A stretch of DNA of 64,000 bases from Acidimicrobiia bacterium (lineage in GTDB: Bacteria; Actinomycetota; Acidimicrobiia; Acidimicrobiales; Acidimicrobilacustridaceae): positions 84,829 to 148,828 of the forward strand of contig JAFIEP010000024.1 of the NCBI GenBank assembly GCA_020832495.1. The letters are read 5' to 3'. This document shows, one piece after another, positions 8,311 through 16,583 of the stretch. The notes beneath the pieces were generated by a model, which saw nothing but the letters and a program-made list of their open reading frames with translations, was not told the origin of the DNA and did no database searches. Within the stretch, counting starts at the first letter, position 1. Every line of letters begins with the position of its first letter. The translations under genes were made by a program, and so were the position numbers.

Positions 8311-9318
8311 CTACAGGACGGCGACGCACGCCCCGCTGCCCAGCCGGGCCAGCCCGGCTCGGTCCCCGGGTCCGAAGGTGATCACGTTGGCCTCGTTGCC
8401 GTGGTACATGAGTTGGCTGCGGTCGTCGACGTGGGCGAGCCCGACGAGGTGACCGAGTTCGTGGAGGATGGTGCCCCGGATGATGCTCGGCCGGTACTGC
8501 GCCAGCGTCGGGCCGTCGAGGGCCACGATCCCGGTGACGTACACGTCGGGGCCACCGCGCGTCGACACCCAGGTGCTCCCCCCGATGCCGGCGACGTCAC
8601 CGCCCAACTCGGGGAGCTCCCTGGCGTCGCTCCAGGCGATCAGCACCGGCGCCCAACGGTCGCCGTACCGCTCGGGCTGATAGGCGTCGCGCAGTGCGAC
8701 CGGGGTCTCACCGGTGGTGCCCTCGACAACGAAGCGCAGGCCGGTGGCCCGGGAGACCTCGGCCAGGGCTTCGGTGACCAGGTCCAGCCCGCCCGGCGGC
8801 GCAGTGCGGTTGTTCAGCACCACGGGAATCGGGCGGCAGGGGTCGTAGGCCACGGGCTGGCGGCCGTCGTCCTGGGTGCCGGTGAAGGCGTAGGCCCCGC
8901 CGACCGTCGGCGCCTCGGCGGGGGTTCCCAGCGGGACGTCGTTCAGCGAGCGTTGCGGTGACGGTCGGTCACCGGTGGTCCGCCACCCGAGCTGATGACC
9001 GGCGATCGCCGAGGGCCCACCACCGGTCGAGCCGCCGAGCTCGCTCCAGGCGAACAGGCCGAGCACTACGACGAGGACCAGACCGGGCACCGTCGCCCGC
9101 CGGCCGGAGCGTCCCGTGCGGCCGGCCCGCTTCGGGCGGGGCGGAGGGGCGGAGAACCGCGACGCGGCCGCTCGCTCCCGATCCGCAGCGCTGGGTTCGT
9201 GGCGCGTGGCGGCGCGCACGAACTCCTCGCCGAGGATCATGTCGAGGGTCGGGACGTCCTCCCGCTCGGGCGGCTGGCGCTCACCGTCGCCCGGTCCCCA
9301 CTCCGACTCCGACACCAT
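8311..9318 (-). CDS. Membrane-anchored matrixin-type zinc metalloprotease
   Basis: 335 residues. A charged, probably cytoplasmic N-terminus (1-75) precedes a single membrane helix (about 78-92). An extracellular catalytic domain follows, containing HELGHLVGLAH at 286-296, the metzincin zinc site HExxHxxGxxH, and a Met-turn in SQLMYHG (Met304). The domain opens with DPCRPIPVVLNN, as in other actinobacterial matrixin-like proteins. It should cut proteins outside the membrane with its N-terminus inside (type II topology). There is no recognisable propeptide cysteine switch. It stands alone as a transcription unit; the substrate is unknown. Confidence 0.8.
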   Translation of the reverse strand: MVSESEWGPGDGERQPPEREDVPTLDMILGEEFVRAATRHEPSAADRERAAASRFSAPPPRPKRAGRTGRSGRRATVPGLVLVVVLGLFAWSELGGSTGGGPSAIAGHQLGWRTTGDRPSPQRSLNDVPLGTPAEAPTVGGAYAFTGTQDDGRQPVAYDPCRPIPVVLNNRTAPPGGLDLVTEALAEVSRATGLRFVVEGTTGETPVALRDAYQPERYGDRWAPVLIAWSDARELPELGGDVAGIGGSTWVSTRGGPDVYVTGIVALDGPTLAQYRPSIIRGTILHELGHLVGLAHVDDRSQLMYHGNEANVITFGPGDRAGLARLGSGACVAVL

Positions 9319-9357
9319 GATCGACCCGCTCGACCTGCTCGACCTGCTCGAACCGGC

Positions 9358-9675
9358 TCAGGAGCCCGGTTGGTGGCGGCCGGCGAGCGACAGGAGCAGC
9401 TCGGCCTTCTCCGGTTCCACGTCGGGCCCGTAGGCGGACACCACCACCCCCTTGCGGCCCCAGCGAGGGCACGACACCCCCAACACGATCGAGGAATCGC
9501 CCGGATCGCTTGCCCCTTCGAAACGGAAGAGGTGGTCGACGACGGCGTCGTCGAAGGCCTGTGGCTCCGACTCGAGCGTGCACAGGAGGCCGTCGGGGCA
9601 CACGTCGAGATCGTCGACGTACCCCTCACTGCGGAGCAACGTCAGTGCGTCAGTCACCGTGTCGGGCGTATCCAT
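9358..9675 (-). CDS. Small conserved protein of the family often labelled phosphoribosylpyrophosphate synthetase
   Basis: 105 residues. The phrases LLRSEGYVDDLDV, HLFRFEGASDPGDSSIVLG and KGVVVSAYGPDVE match a widespread small family whose database label is phosphoribosylpyrophosphate synthetase. None of the PRPP-synthetase motifs are present, so that label should not be trusted; the function is unknown. The ATG at 9675 has GGAGG four bases upstream (9684-9680), and a -10 of the TACCAT type lies at 9713-9708. It is cytoplasmic with no signal or membrane segment. Confidence 0.7.
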   Translation of the reverse strand: MDTPDTVTDALTLLRSEGYVDDLDVCPDGLLCTLESEPQAFDDAVVDHLFRFEGASDPGDSSIVLGVSCPRWGRKGVVVSAYGPDVEPEKAELLLSLAGRHQPGS

Positions 9676-9784
9676 GAGGCCTCCGCTGGGTTGCTCGACT
9701 GGGGTCGATGGTAGCTCCGCTCCCCCCGCCCTCGACGGGGCGACGATCCGAGCCGCCCGCCACGACCGCCACCTACCGCTCTCG

Positions 9785-9829
9785 ACCGCGTGCAACCAAC
9801 CACCCCGGCGGTGGTCCACTGCACACAGT
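9785..9829. repeat. 45-bp hairpin repeat, family 1, copy C
   Basis: Built as 10-base arm, 10-base inner arm, 5-base loop, 10-base inner arm, 10-base arm. The inner part pairs CCACC with GGTGG; the outer arms are ACCGCGTGCA and TGCACACAGT. It has the same length and layout as the copies at 16413-16457 and 16485-16529. Its two outer-arm differences would be G-U pairs in an RNA made from the minus strand. It fills part of the 191-base gap before the YoaK-like gene. Confidence 0.7.
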
Positions 9830-9866
9830 CGCCCGGCACCGCGCCGACCGCCCACGGCAGTGCGCG

Positions 9867-10595
9867 TCAGCGGTCGGCCGCCACCAGCCACGCCGGCCGC
9901 AGGTGCAGGCAGGCAATGACGATCGCCAGGAGCACGCATGGCGCCACCAGCGCCGTACGTCCGTCCCCTCCCAGGCCGGCACCCGCCGCCGCACCCCCCA
10001 CGTAGGCCACGAGCACCGCCACCAGCACGCTCAACAGCCGCACGGCGTCGGCCCGGGCGGCGGTGCCGGGCAGGGTGGCGAGCGACTCGCCGATGCGCAC
10101 GATGGCACCCGACTGGTAGGTGGTGGCCACCGCCACGCCGGCCGTTCGCCGGATCACCTCGGTCTGCACCCCCATGGCGGTCGACGCCACCAGGATGAGC
10201 ACCGCCCGCCAACCCGGCGGCAGCAGGTCCGGGCCCGTGTCGACCTGTGCCACGGCCACCGCCAGTGCGACCAGCAGGGCCAACTCGATGGCGAGGAGCA
10301 CGGTTCGTCGGTGCCGCTCGGCCAATCGCCCCGCCAGCCAGAAGGCGAACCCAGTGCCGACCATGAACCCTGCGATGGCCCCGCCCGACGCCCACGCCGG
10401 CGCTGGTGGGTTGTCGCTCACCGACAGGCCCAACACGATGGCGTTGCCGCTCTGGTTCGCCGGGAACACACCGAACAGCTCGAGGAAGCCGACCGCGTCG
10501 ACGAAGCCGGCGACGACCGCCAGCATCAACGGCAGCACCAGGGCACGCGGCGCCACCGGGAGGGTCACCTGTTCCTCTGCCGTCCGGCGGCCCAC
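9867..10595 (-). CDS. YoaK family (DUF1275) membrane protein
   Basis: 242 residues with six or seven membrane helices. The opening VVAGFVDAVGFLELFGVFPANQSGNAIVLGL is the hallmark of DUF1275/YoaK proteins (written here only as a region, residues about 24-56). No biochemical role is established for the family; a transport function is often assumed. The GTG at 10595 is six bases after a -10 TACCAT, so it appears leaderless and needs no Shine-Dalgarno sequence. Confidence 0.78.
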   Translation of the reverse strand: MGRRTAEEQVTLPVAPRALVLPLMLAVVAGFVDAVGFLELFGVFPANQSGNAIVLGLSVSDNPPAPAWASGGAIAGFMVGTGFAFWLAGRLAERHRRTVLLAIELALLVALAVAVAQVDTGPDLLPPGWRAVLILVASTAMGVQTEVIRRTAGVAVATTYQSGAIVRIGESLATLPGTAARADAVRLLSVLVAVLVAYVGGAAAGAGLGGDGRTALVAPCVLLAIVIACLHLRPAWLVAADR

Positions 10596-10607
10596 GGGTG
10601 CATGGTA
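10596..10607 (-). promoter_or_regulatory. Leaderless -10 of the YoaK-like gene
   Basis: TACCAT (10607-10602) is followed by six bases and then the GTG start. This spacing puts transcription and translation starts at the same place. Confidence 0.55.
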
Positions 10608-10626
10608 GGGCGACCCAGCCGACGGA

Positions 10627-10860
10627 TCACTGTGCGGCGACGTCCCAGGACTGCTCGATCTCCTCCAACGTGCGTCCCTTGGTCTCGGGAACCACCCGAC
10701 CCACCCACACCAGCGCCACCAGCACCACCATGCCGGCTTCGCTGGGTGTCCCCGAGCCGGTCGCCCCGCGACTCACGGCGTCGAGTCGGGTGAAGGCGAT
10801 GCCGACCACCGCCAGGCTCGTCGCGATGCCGAGGGCCGACCGCTGGGGTGCATCGACCAC
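10627..10860 (-). pseudogene. C-terminal fragment of an MFS sugar porter
   Basis: 77 codons. The end, VGRVVPETKGRTLEEIEQSW, is the signature that follows the last membrane helix of sugar porters (PETKGRTLEEIE). Only the final helix and tail are recognisable; a full porter would need about 400 more residues, and the upstream bases are instead the promoter of the divergent lipoprotein gene. It is best read as a decayed remnant left by deletion. A small expressed membrane peptide cannot be excluded, but no convincing ribosome site was seen. Confidence 0.6.
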
Positions 10861-10939
10861 CTCGGTGCTGACCTACCATTGCCACGTGCGAGCGGAGGCG
10901 GACCGCGCTCGCTCTTGTCGCTCGTCCGCTGGAGGAACC

Positions 10940-11563
10940 GTGTCCCGACTCATTGTGGCCTTGGTCGCTACCGTCGCCCTGCTCGCTGCCGCGTGTGGCG
11001 ACGACGACGCCGACACCAACGGCGGCGACACCAACGGTGCCGTCGACACGAACGGTGCCGTCGACGAGGAGGCACAGGCGTACATCGACGCGCTCGCCGA
11101 CGTCTTCTACGAGGACGCACTCGGCGGAGGGGGCTTCGACGTGACCCGTGACGAGGCAACGTGCGTCGCCGCCACCATGGTCGGCGTGCTGGGCACCCAG
11201 CCGCTCATCGATGCCGGCGTCACCCCCGAAGACATCGCCGGCGGCGACGCCAGCGATCTCGACGACCTACCCATGGATCCCGACGAACAGCAGGCCGAGC
11301 AGCTGTGGGACGGCATCAACGGCTGCATCGACCTCGGAGCAATGATGGCCGCCGAGATGACGATGGCCGGCCTGAGCGAGGAGTCGGCTGCGTGCATCGG
11401 TGACGGCATCGTGGCGAGCGACGCCTTCCGCGATCAGATGATCGGCTCGATGGTGGCCCCCGAGGACATCGATCCCTCCCTCGACGCCCAACTCGACGAG
11501 GAATTCGAGCGGCTGGCCGACGAGTGCCTCACCCCCGAGGAGATGGCCGAGTTGGGGATCTGA
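10940..11563 (+). CDS. Acidic secreted lipoprotein of unknown function
   Basis: 207 residues. The signal SRLIVALVATVALLAAAC has a lipobox with the lipid-modified cysteine at residue 19. A low-complexity stretch of Asp, Asn, Gly and Thr follows (repeated TNG(G/A)), then a helical acidic domain with CVAATMVGVLG, GINGCIDL, AACIGDGIV and DECLTPEEM. Its four cysteines probably form two disulfides. The GTG at 10940 has GGAGG at 10931-10935. A -10 TACCAT at 10874-10879 stands six bases before another in-frame GTG (10886), so a leaderless start with 18 extra residues is possible. Similar small acidic lipoproteins are common in Acidimicrobiia; the function is unknown. Confidence 0.72.
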   Translation: MSRLIVALVATVALLAAACGDDDADTNGGDTNGAVDTNGAVDEEAQAYIDALADVFYEDALGGGGFDVTRDEATCVAATMVGVLGTQPLIDAGVTPEDIAGGDASDLDDLPMDPDEQQAEQLWDGINGCIDLGAMMAAEMTMAGLSEESAACIGDGIVASDAFRDQMIGSMVAPEDIDPSLDAQLDEEFERLADECLTPEEMAELGI

Positions 11564-11573
11564 CCTCCCACCC

Positions 11574-11602
11574 GCCGTCACCTCGGCACCCGAAGTGACG
11601 GC
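11574..11602. terminator. Hairpin between convergent genes
   Basis: GCCGTCAC (11574-11581) and GTGACGGC (11595-11602) pair perfectly over eight bases with a 13-base loop, just after the lipoprotein stop and just before the convergent DUF6629 stop. A bidirectional terminator is likely although no T-run follows. Confidence 0.5.
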
Positions 11603-11605
11603 CCG

Positions 11606-12280
11606 TCACGTCTTCGACGGGACCGGAGCGGTTCGTGTCGCCGGGTTCCATCGCTCCTCGGCGAAGTGACCCACGATCATGAGGCTCAAGAACGCGGCGA
11701 AGGTGCACCACAGCGACGAGAAGGCCTGGGCGGCGATCAGCGCAGCAGCAGACATGGCCACGAAGTTGGCCAGTCCGAAGGCGGCGACCCAGCGGTACGT
11801 GCTCATGGCCGGGCCGACGCAGGTGCAGAACACGTACGGCGCCGCCAGCAACAGCGCCGGGACCGACACTCCGAGCTGGTAGTCGAGGCTGCGGCCCACC
11901 ACCGACACCGAGATGCCCGGCTGCAGCGCCTGGGTGAGCATGAACACCGCCAACGCCGCGCCGACCACCACCGGCGCCAGGAGCAGCCGCCGCCGCTGCG
12001 GGTCGGGCTCCATGAAGCGCACTGACCACGGCACGTAGAACGGCAGCAGCGCCCAGGCGAACAGCACCCAGGCGTGTACACCCCACCCGGTGAGTACGGC
12101 GTCGGTCGCCCCATCGAGCTCGAGCCACGTCACCCCTTCGAGCGCCTGGTGGATACCGAAGCCGAGCGGCAGCGCGGCGAAGGGGATCTGGCGCCGCTCC
12201 TTCACCAGTGCCAGCGCCCCCACGCCCGCCGCCCCGATGACGGCGGCGCCGGCAAAGCTGGCGGTGGCGCTGAAGCACAT
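11606..12280 (-). CDS. DUF6629-type membrane protein
   Basis: 224 residues with six or seven membrane helices. It starts MCFSATASFAGAAVIGAAG, the typical opening of this actinobacterial family, and continues with QIPFAALPLGFGIHQALEG. The role is unknown. The ATG at 12280 has a weak GACGGG upstream. It diverges from the membrane protein at 12310 with only about 30 bases between the starts, so the promoters must overlap the opposite gene or be shared. Confidence 0.72.
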   Translation of the reverse strand: MCFSATASFAGAAVIGAAGVGALALVKERRQIPFAALPLGFGIHQALEGVTWLELDGATDAVLTGWGVHAWVLFAWALLPFYVPWSVRFMEPDPQRRRLLLAPVVVGAALAVFMLTQALQPGISVSVVGRSLDYQLGVSVPALLLAAPYVFCTCVGPAMSTYRWVAAFGLANFVAMSAAALIAAQAFSSLWCTFAAFLSLMIVGHFAEERWNPATRTAPVPSKT

Positions 12281-12309
12281 CCCGTCAGCTTCTCAGACGC
12301 TCGTCGTCG

Positions 12310-13320
12310 ATGCTGCCAACTGGCTCCGAACCGGATCTCGAGCGCCGACTGCGCGAACCTGCATCGGTGCCGTCGGAGGACCGCCCGTCACTGCGTCAAC
12401 GGTGGCTGGCCCGCTTCCCGCAGGAGAGGATTCCCAAGGGCTGGGAGCTGCTGCGTGCTCGCGGGCCCGGCCCGTTCGTCACCCGCGCAGTACTGCGCCG
12501 GGCGGACGGGGTCGAGCTGGTGTGGACGTCCCGACGTCACCGCAAGGGTCTCGGCCTCCGCGGACACATCGGTGCCCCGACACCGAGCGGACGGTCCCAC
12601 CGCCTGCACCGGCCCAGCAGATCGAGCCTTGCGATGGGCGGACTGTTCGCCGTGGGGTCGTTGTGCTTCGCCATGGCGTCGCTTCCGCTGGTGGCCGACC
12701 GCGTGTCGGCCACGGCGGTGGCGATCACGTTCTTCGTGGGGTCGATCTTCTTCACCTCGGCTGCGGCCCTGCAGTACGGGGAAGCCGTGTCGGCGGCCCC
12801 GTCACCCGACGGCCACCACCGACACGGCTCGGGAGGCCACGGCTCGAGTGGCCACAGGGTGCGCCGACTGCTCCACCTGCGGCCGCACCGAATCGACTGG
12901 TGGGCGACGCTGGTGCAACTCGTGGGGACGGTGTGGTTCAACGTCACGACGTTCGCCGGCACGCTGCACCACCTGACCACCGACGAGCAGCGCGCCGTGG
13001 TGTGGGTGCCCGACGCGCTCGGCTCGATCTGCTTCCTGGTGGCGAGTTGGCTGGCCTACGCCGAGGTCAACCGGGGCATGCTTCCCCGGCCCGACGGCGA
13101 CACCGGCTGGTGGATCGGTGCGGTCAACCTGGCGGGCTCGGTGGCCTTCGGGGTGGCGGCCGTGGCATCGCGCATCACCGACGACGGCCAAGTGGCCAAC
13201 TCGGCGATGGTGAACGGTGGCACCTTCGCCGGCGCGGTGTGCTTCTTCGTCGGCGCCGTCCTCCTGCCGGTCGAATCGGCACGCGACACCACCGAGGACG
13301 CGCCGACCATCACGAACTGA
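12310..13320 (+). CDS. Multi-pass membrane protein of unknown function
   Basis: 336 residues. The first 100 are polar and basic, with a possible folded segment around VTRAVLRRADGVELVWTSRR. About six hydrophobic helices follow, split by a His/Gly-rich loop (HHRHGSGGHGSSGH region). Phrases such as FFVGSIFFTSAAALQY and VWVPDALGSICFLVASWLAY recall the YrhK-type membrane module, but I do not name the family with confidence. The ATG at 12310 lies close to the divergent DUF6629 start. Confidence 0.6.
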   Translation: MLPTGSEPDLERRLREPASVPSEDRPSLRQRWLARFPQERIPKGWELLRARGPGPFVTRAVLRRADGVELVWTSRRHRKGLGLRGHIGAPTPSGRSHRLHRPSRSSLAMGGLFAVGSLCFAMASLPLVADRVSATAVAITFFVGSIFFTSAAALQYGEAVSAAPSPDGHHRHGSGGHGSSGHRVRRLLHLRPHRIDWWATLVQLVGTVWFNVTTFAGTLHHLTTDEQRAVVWVPDALGSICFLVASWLAYAEVNRGMLPRPDGDTGWWIGAVNLAGSVAFGVAAVASRITDDGQVANSAMVNGGTFAGAVCFFVGAVLLPVESARDTTEDAPTITN

Positions 13321-13343
13321 ACCCAGTGGTCAGTCGTCGGTCG

Positions 13344-13532
13344 TCAGTCGTCCTCGGCGAGGCCGCCCATGGCCTCGTTGACCCCCGAGTGCGTCTCGTC
13401 GTCGGCCGGCAGCGGGCCGCCGTGCGGTCGTCCGCCTCGCACCGGTTCGTCGTCACGGACACCGGCCATCGCTTCGTTGACGGCGTCGCCCGTCGACTCC
13501 TCCATCGGTTCATCGTTGCCTGTCGGATCCAT
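13344..13532 (-). CDS. 62-residue acidic protein with a repeated VNEAM motif
   Basis: The ATG at 13532 has a strong AAGGAGG five bases upstream, which supports a real small gene. The protein is very acidic and contains DAVNEAMAGV and SGVNEAMGGL about 33 residues apart, so it is a two-unit repeat joined by a Pro/Gly/Asp-rich linker. It has no signal, membrane segment or cysteine. I do not recognise it. The spacing of the two units suggests two identical short helices or binding sites. Confidence 0.6.
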   Translation of the reverse strand: MDPTGNDEPMEESTGDAVNEAMAGVRDDEPVRGGRPHGGPLPADDETHSGVNEAMGGLAEDD

Positions 13533-13690
13533 GACCGCCTCCTTCGTCGAGACTGCAGTTGCCGACGCACCTACCCGCCCGGCGCCTGCCGCAGACCAGT
13601 GCGTCACCGACGACCCTGCAGCGCACCGCGGATGGGCCGGCCGGCCGTGCGAGCGGACGCCAGGGGCCCCTGCGTGTTATCCCTTCCGGT

Positions 13691-14740
13691 ATGCCCTCCG
13701 ACGCCTCCGACGCATCTGTCGCCTCCCGTCCGATTCCTGCGGTGTCGGTGCTGGACCTGGCCGTCGTGCGGCGAGGCGACACCGCCGCCGATGCCTTCGC
13801 CACCAGCGTGGCCCTGGCCCAACGGGCCGAGGAACTCGGCTTCGCCCGGGTCTGGTACGCCGAGCACCACAACATGGCGTCCATCGCGTCGTCGGCCACG
13901 GCCGTGCTCATCGCCCACATCGCCGCCCACACCACCACCATCCGCCTCGGCGCCGGCGGGATCATGCTCCCCAACCACCCGCCGCTGGTCATCGCCGAGC
14001 AGTTCGGCACCCTGGCCACGCTCCACCCAGGGCGCATCGACCTCGGCCTCGGACGCGCCCCGGGTACTGATCAGGTCACCGTCCGCGCCCTGCGGCGCGA
14101 CCCGGGGGCCGCTGACGCCTTCCCCCAGGATGTCCTCGAGTTGCAGGGCTACCTGGCCGGCGAGTCCCGCATCCGCGGCGTGGAGGCCGTGCCGGGCGCC
14201 GGCACCAACGTGCCGCTCTACATCTTGGGCTCGTCGCTCTTCGGGGCCCAGTTGGCCGCCGCGCTGGGCTTGCCGTACGGGTTCGCCTCCCACTTCGCTC
14301 CGGGTGACCTGCGCGACGCCGTCCGGCTGTACCGGGCGCGCTTCCGACCGTCGGCGCAGTGCGCCGAGCCGTACGTCATCGCCGGGGTGAACGTGGTCGC
14401 CGCGGCCACCACGGCCGAGGCGGAGCACGAGCACCGCCGAGTGGTGCGCTCCCGGGTGGCCACGTTCCTGGGCCGTCGCCGCGGCCCCGATGCACCACCG
14501 CTGGGCGACGACGAACTCGACGCCCTCCTCGCCTCGCCCCAGGGTCGCCAGGTGGCCGACATGATGCGCCACACCGCGGTGGGCGACGTCGACGACGTCC
14601 GTCGCCAGCTCGAGGCGTTCACCGCCCTGGCCGATGCCGACGAACTGATGGTGGTGCCCGCCGCCCGCGCCGCCGACGACCGCCTGGCCACGCTCACCCT
14701 GCTGGCCGAGGCGGCCCAGACCAGCGCAGTCGTCGGGTGA
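13691..14740 (+). CDS. LLM class flavin-dependent oxidoreductase (MsnO8-like)
   Basis: 349 residues of a bacterial-luciferase-like TIM barrel: [15 protein letters not shown] at the first strand, [45 protein letters not shown] and [13 protein letters not shown]. These are the marks of the MsnO8-type single-component group. It would use reduced flavin (FMNH2 or F420H2) for a monooxygenation or hydride transfer; which cofactor cannot be told here. The ATG at 13691 begins at the family-typical position; in-frame codons upstream (to 13559) run into the promoter area of the small repeat protein. Confidence 0.83.
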   Translation: MPSDASDASVASRPIPAVSVLDLAVVRRGDTAADAFATSVALAQRAEELGFARVWYAEHHNMASIASSATAVLIAHIAAHTTTIRLGAGGIMLPNHPPLVIAEQFGTLATLHPGRIDLGLGRAPGTDQVTVRALRRDPGAADAFPQDVLELQGYLAGESRIRGVEAVPGAGTNVPLYILGSSLFGAQLAAALGLPYGFASHFAPGDLRDAVRLYRARFRPSAQCAEPYVIAGVNVVAAATTAEAEHEHRRVVRSRVATFLGRRRGPDAPPLGDDELDALLASPQGRQVADMMRHTAVGDVDDVRRQLEAFTALADADELMVVPAARAADDRLATLTLLAEAAQTSAVVG

Positions 14741-14746
14741 GCCCGA

Positions 14747-15532
14747 TCAGGTGAAGCGGGTGACCCAACCTTCGGAGCGGAACCGCCCGAGCTGGCGGGC
14801 CAGGAAGGCAAAGGCGGCCACCACCAGTACCAGCGTGCCGGCGGTGGCGATGCCGAGCTGTCCCCAGGCGATGCTGCCGTGGTCGATGCCGTGGCGCACC
14901 GCCTCGAAGACATAGGTGAGGGGGATGGCCTGCGCCAGCACGGCCATGGGAGCCGGCAGCGACTCCACCGGGTAGAAGAAGCCCGACAGCGGCATGAGCA
15001 ACACGAGGGTGCCCCACGAGAACACCTCGGCGCTGTCGCCGTACTGCAGGGTGAGCCCCACCACGAACACGGCCACTGCCCAGCCGAACAGCAGCAGCAC
15101 CGCAGCGGAGGGCACGAGCACCCACCCCGCCGACGCCGGCGCCACCGCGTAGAAACCCAGTCCGACCACGGCGATGACGGTGACCGACACGGCCGTGCGC
15201 AACAGGCCGACCACCCCGAGCGCCCCCAGGAACTCGCGCTCGGTGAGCGGGGTGGCGATGAGGTTCAGCACGTTGCGGGTCCACACCTCCTCGAGCAGGC
15301 CCAGCGACCCGGCCAGGGTGAGCTGCCAGATGAGGTGGAACAGCAAGATGCCGGTGACGAGGAGCCGCACCGGCCCGTCGCCCTCGCCGAAGGCCACGCC
15401 GATCGAGCCGAACAGCAGCGCGTCGACGAACGGCAGCACGAACAGCAGGAACCAGTGCCCCGGGTTGCGCTTTTGGACGCGCAGGTTCCGTTGCACCATG
15501 GCCCCGACCCGACGTCGGGAGGCGACGCTCAC
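14747..15532 (-). CDS. ABC-2 type transporter permease
   Basis: 261 residues, six membrane helices. It has the ABC-2 family pattern, including the conserved helix-5 region SGFFYPVESLPAPMAVLAQAIPLTYVFEAVR. The GTG at 15532 overlaps the ATPase stop (GTGA). With that ATPase it forms a two-gene exporter of the drug/natural-product/polymer class. Substrate unknown. Confidence 0.85.
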   Translation of the reverse strand: MSVASRRRVGAMVQRNLRVQKRNPGHWFLLFVLPFVDALLFGSIGVAFGEGDGPVRLLVTGILLFHLIWQLTLAGSLGLLEEVWTRNVLNLIATPLTEREFLGALGVVGLLRTAVSVTVIAVVGLGFYAVAPASAGWVLVPSAAVLLLFGWAVAVFVVGLTLQYGDSAEVFSWGTLVLLMPLSGFFYPVESLPAPMAVLAQAIPLTYVFEAVRHGIDHGSIAWGQLGIATAGTLVLVVAAFAFLARQLGRFRSEGWVTRFT

Positions 15533-16284
15533 ACTGCCTCGTCTCGCAGTCGGGCCGCTTCGGCCAGGAACATGGTCTCGAGGTCGGGGTAGCCGGCGTC
15601 GTCCACGACCTCGGCGGCGGGGCCGTCGGCCAGGATGCGCCCGGCGCGCAGGAACACCACCCGGGTGGTCAGGCGCTCCACCTCGCGCATGTCGTGGCTG
15701 GTGAGCAGCAGCGTGGCGTGGTGCTCGGCGTTCATGTGCTCGAGCCGGTCGCGCACCCGCATGGCCACGTCGGGGTCGAGCGACGCCGTGGGTTCGTCGA
15801 GGACCACGAGTTGGGGGTGGTGGATGACCGCTTTGGCGAACCCGACGAGGGTGGCCTGACCCGACGACAGCGACTCGACGCGTTGGTCCGCCAGGCGGTC
15901 GATGGCCAACTCGGTGAGGATCTCGAGGGCACGCTCACGGGGGTGCTCCACCCCGTAGAGGCGCCCGAACAGCTCGAGGGTCTCGAGCACGGTCAGTCGG
16001 TCGGGCAGCGGCAGGTAGCCGGCGGCGAAGCCGACCCGCTCCATGGCGGCGCTGCGCCCGTCGGGCAGCCGCTGGCCGACGAGGTCGACGGTTCCGCTGT
16101 CGGGTTCGATGGCGCCGAGGAGCAGCAGAAGAGTGGTGGTCTTGCCGGCACCGTTGGGCCCCACGATGCCCACTCGCTCGCCCGCTTCGATGACGAGGTC
16201 GACACCGTCGACCGCCTGGGTGGTGCCGAACCGTTTGCGCAGGCCGTGCGCCGCCAGGACGTGAGGGGACGGCGACGGGGGCAT
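15529..16284 (-). CDS. ABC exporter ATP-binding protein
   Basis: 251 residues. Walker A GPNGAGKTTTLLLLLG, signature LSSGQATLVGFAKAVIHHP, Walker B LVVLDEPTASLDPDVA and the switch histidine LLTSHDMREVE are all present, as in the CcmA/DrrA class. The ATG at 16284 is the natural start of the ABC domain; the open frame continues upstream only because it crosses the GC-rich repeats at 16354-16529. The two genes are translationally coupled. Confidence 0.86.
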   Translation of the reverse strand: MPPSPSPHVLAAHGLRKRFGTTQAVDGVDLVIEAGERVGIVGPNGAGKTTTLLLLLGAIEPDSGTVDLVGQRLPDGRSAAMERVGFAAGYLPLPDRLTVLETLELFGRLYGVEHPRERALEILTELAIDRLADQRVESLSSGQATLVGFAKAVIHHPQLVVLDEPTASLDPDVAMRVRDRLEHMNAEHHATLLLTSHDMREVERLTTRVVFLRAGRILADGPAAEVVDDAGYPDLETMFLAEAARLRDEAV

Positions 16285-16353
16285 CGGATCAGTGTCGTCG
16301 GCGGAGCCGACGCCCGCCAACACAAATCGGACCCTTCGCTCTACCTCTCGCCC

Positions 16354-16407
16354 GCCCGCTTGCCCGCCGGCCCGCTGCGCGCCCGCTTGCCCGCCGGCCC
16401 GCTGCGC
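16354..16407. repeat. 27-bp tandem repeat, two units
   Basis: Two identical 27-base units (16354-16380 and 16381-16407), each starting GCCCGCTTGCCCGCC and ending CTGCGC, followed by five bases of a third. They are directly upstream of the hairpin repeats and the ABC exporter start. No function can be assigned. Confidence 0.8.
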
Positions 16408-16412
16408 GCCCG

Positions 16413-16457
16413 ACTCCGCGCAACCAACCACCGAAACGGTGGCCCACTGCGCGCAGT
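16413..16457. repeat. 45-bp hairpin repeat, family 1, copy A
   Basis: Outer arms ACTCCGCGCA and TGCGCGCAGT (one mismatch), inner stem CCACC/GGTGG, loop GAAAC. It is the first of two copies in direct repeat with a 72-base period in the 299-base gap 16285-16583. Confidence 0.8.
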
Positions 16458-16484
16458 CACCAGCCACACCCCGCCACCAACCCG

Positions 16485-16529
16485 ACTGCGCGCAACCAAC
16501 CACCGAAACGGTGGCCCACTGCGCGCAGT
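16485..16529. repeat. 45-bp hairpin repeat, family 1, copy B
   Basis: Outer arms ACTGCGCGCA and TGCGCGCAGT pair perfectly over 10 bases; inner stem CCACC/GGTGG, loop GAAAC. The 35 bases from the inner left arm to the right end are identical to copy A. The promoter of the SLH-esterase gene (TAGGGT at 16551-16556) follows. Confidence 0.82.
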
Positions 16530-16583
16530 CACCACGGTCGCCGGTGCGTCTAGGGTCGAGCCAGCCACATCCGAGGGGGATCG

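Noticed and set aside
16413..16529. Hairpin repeats as a CRISPR array
   Set aside because: Only two copies here, palindromic throughout, spacer of 27 bases not repeated elsewhere, and no cas gene nearby.
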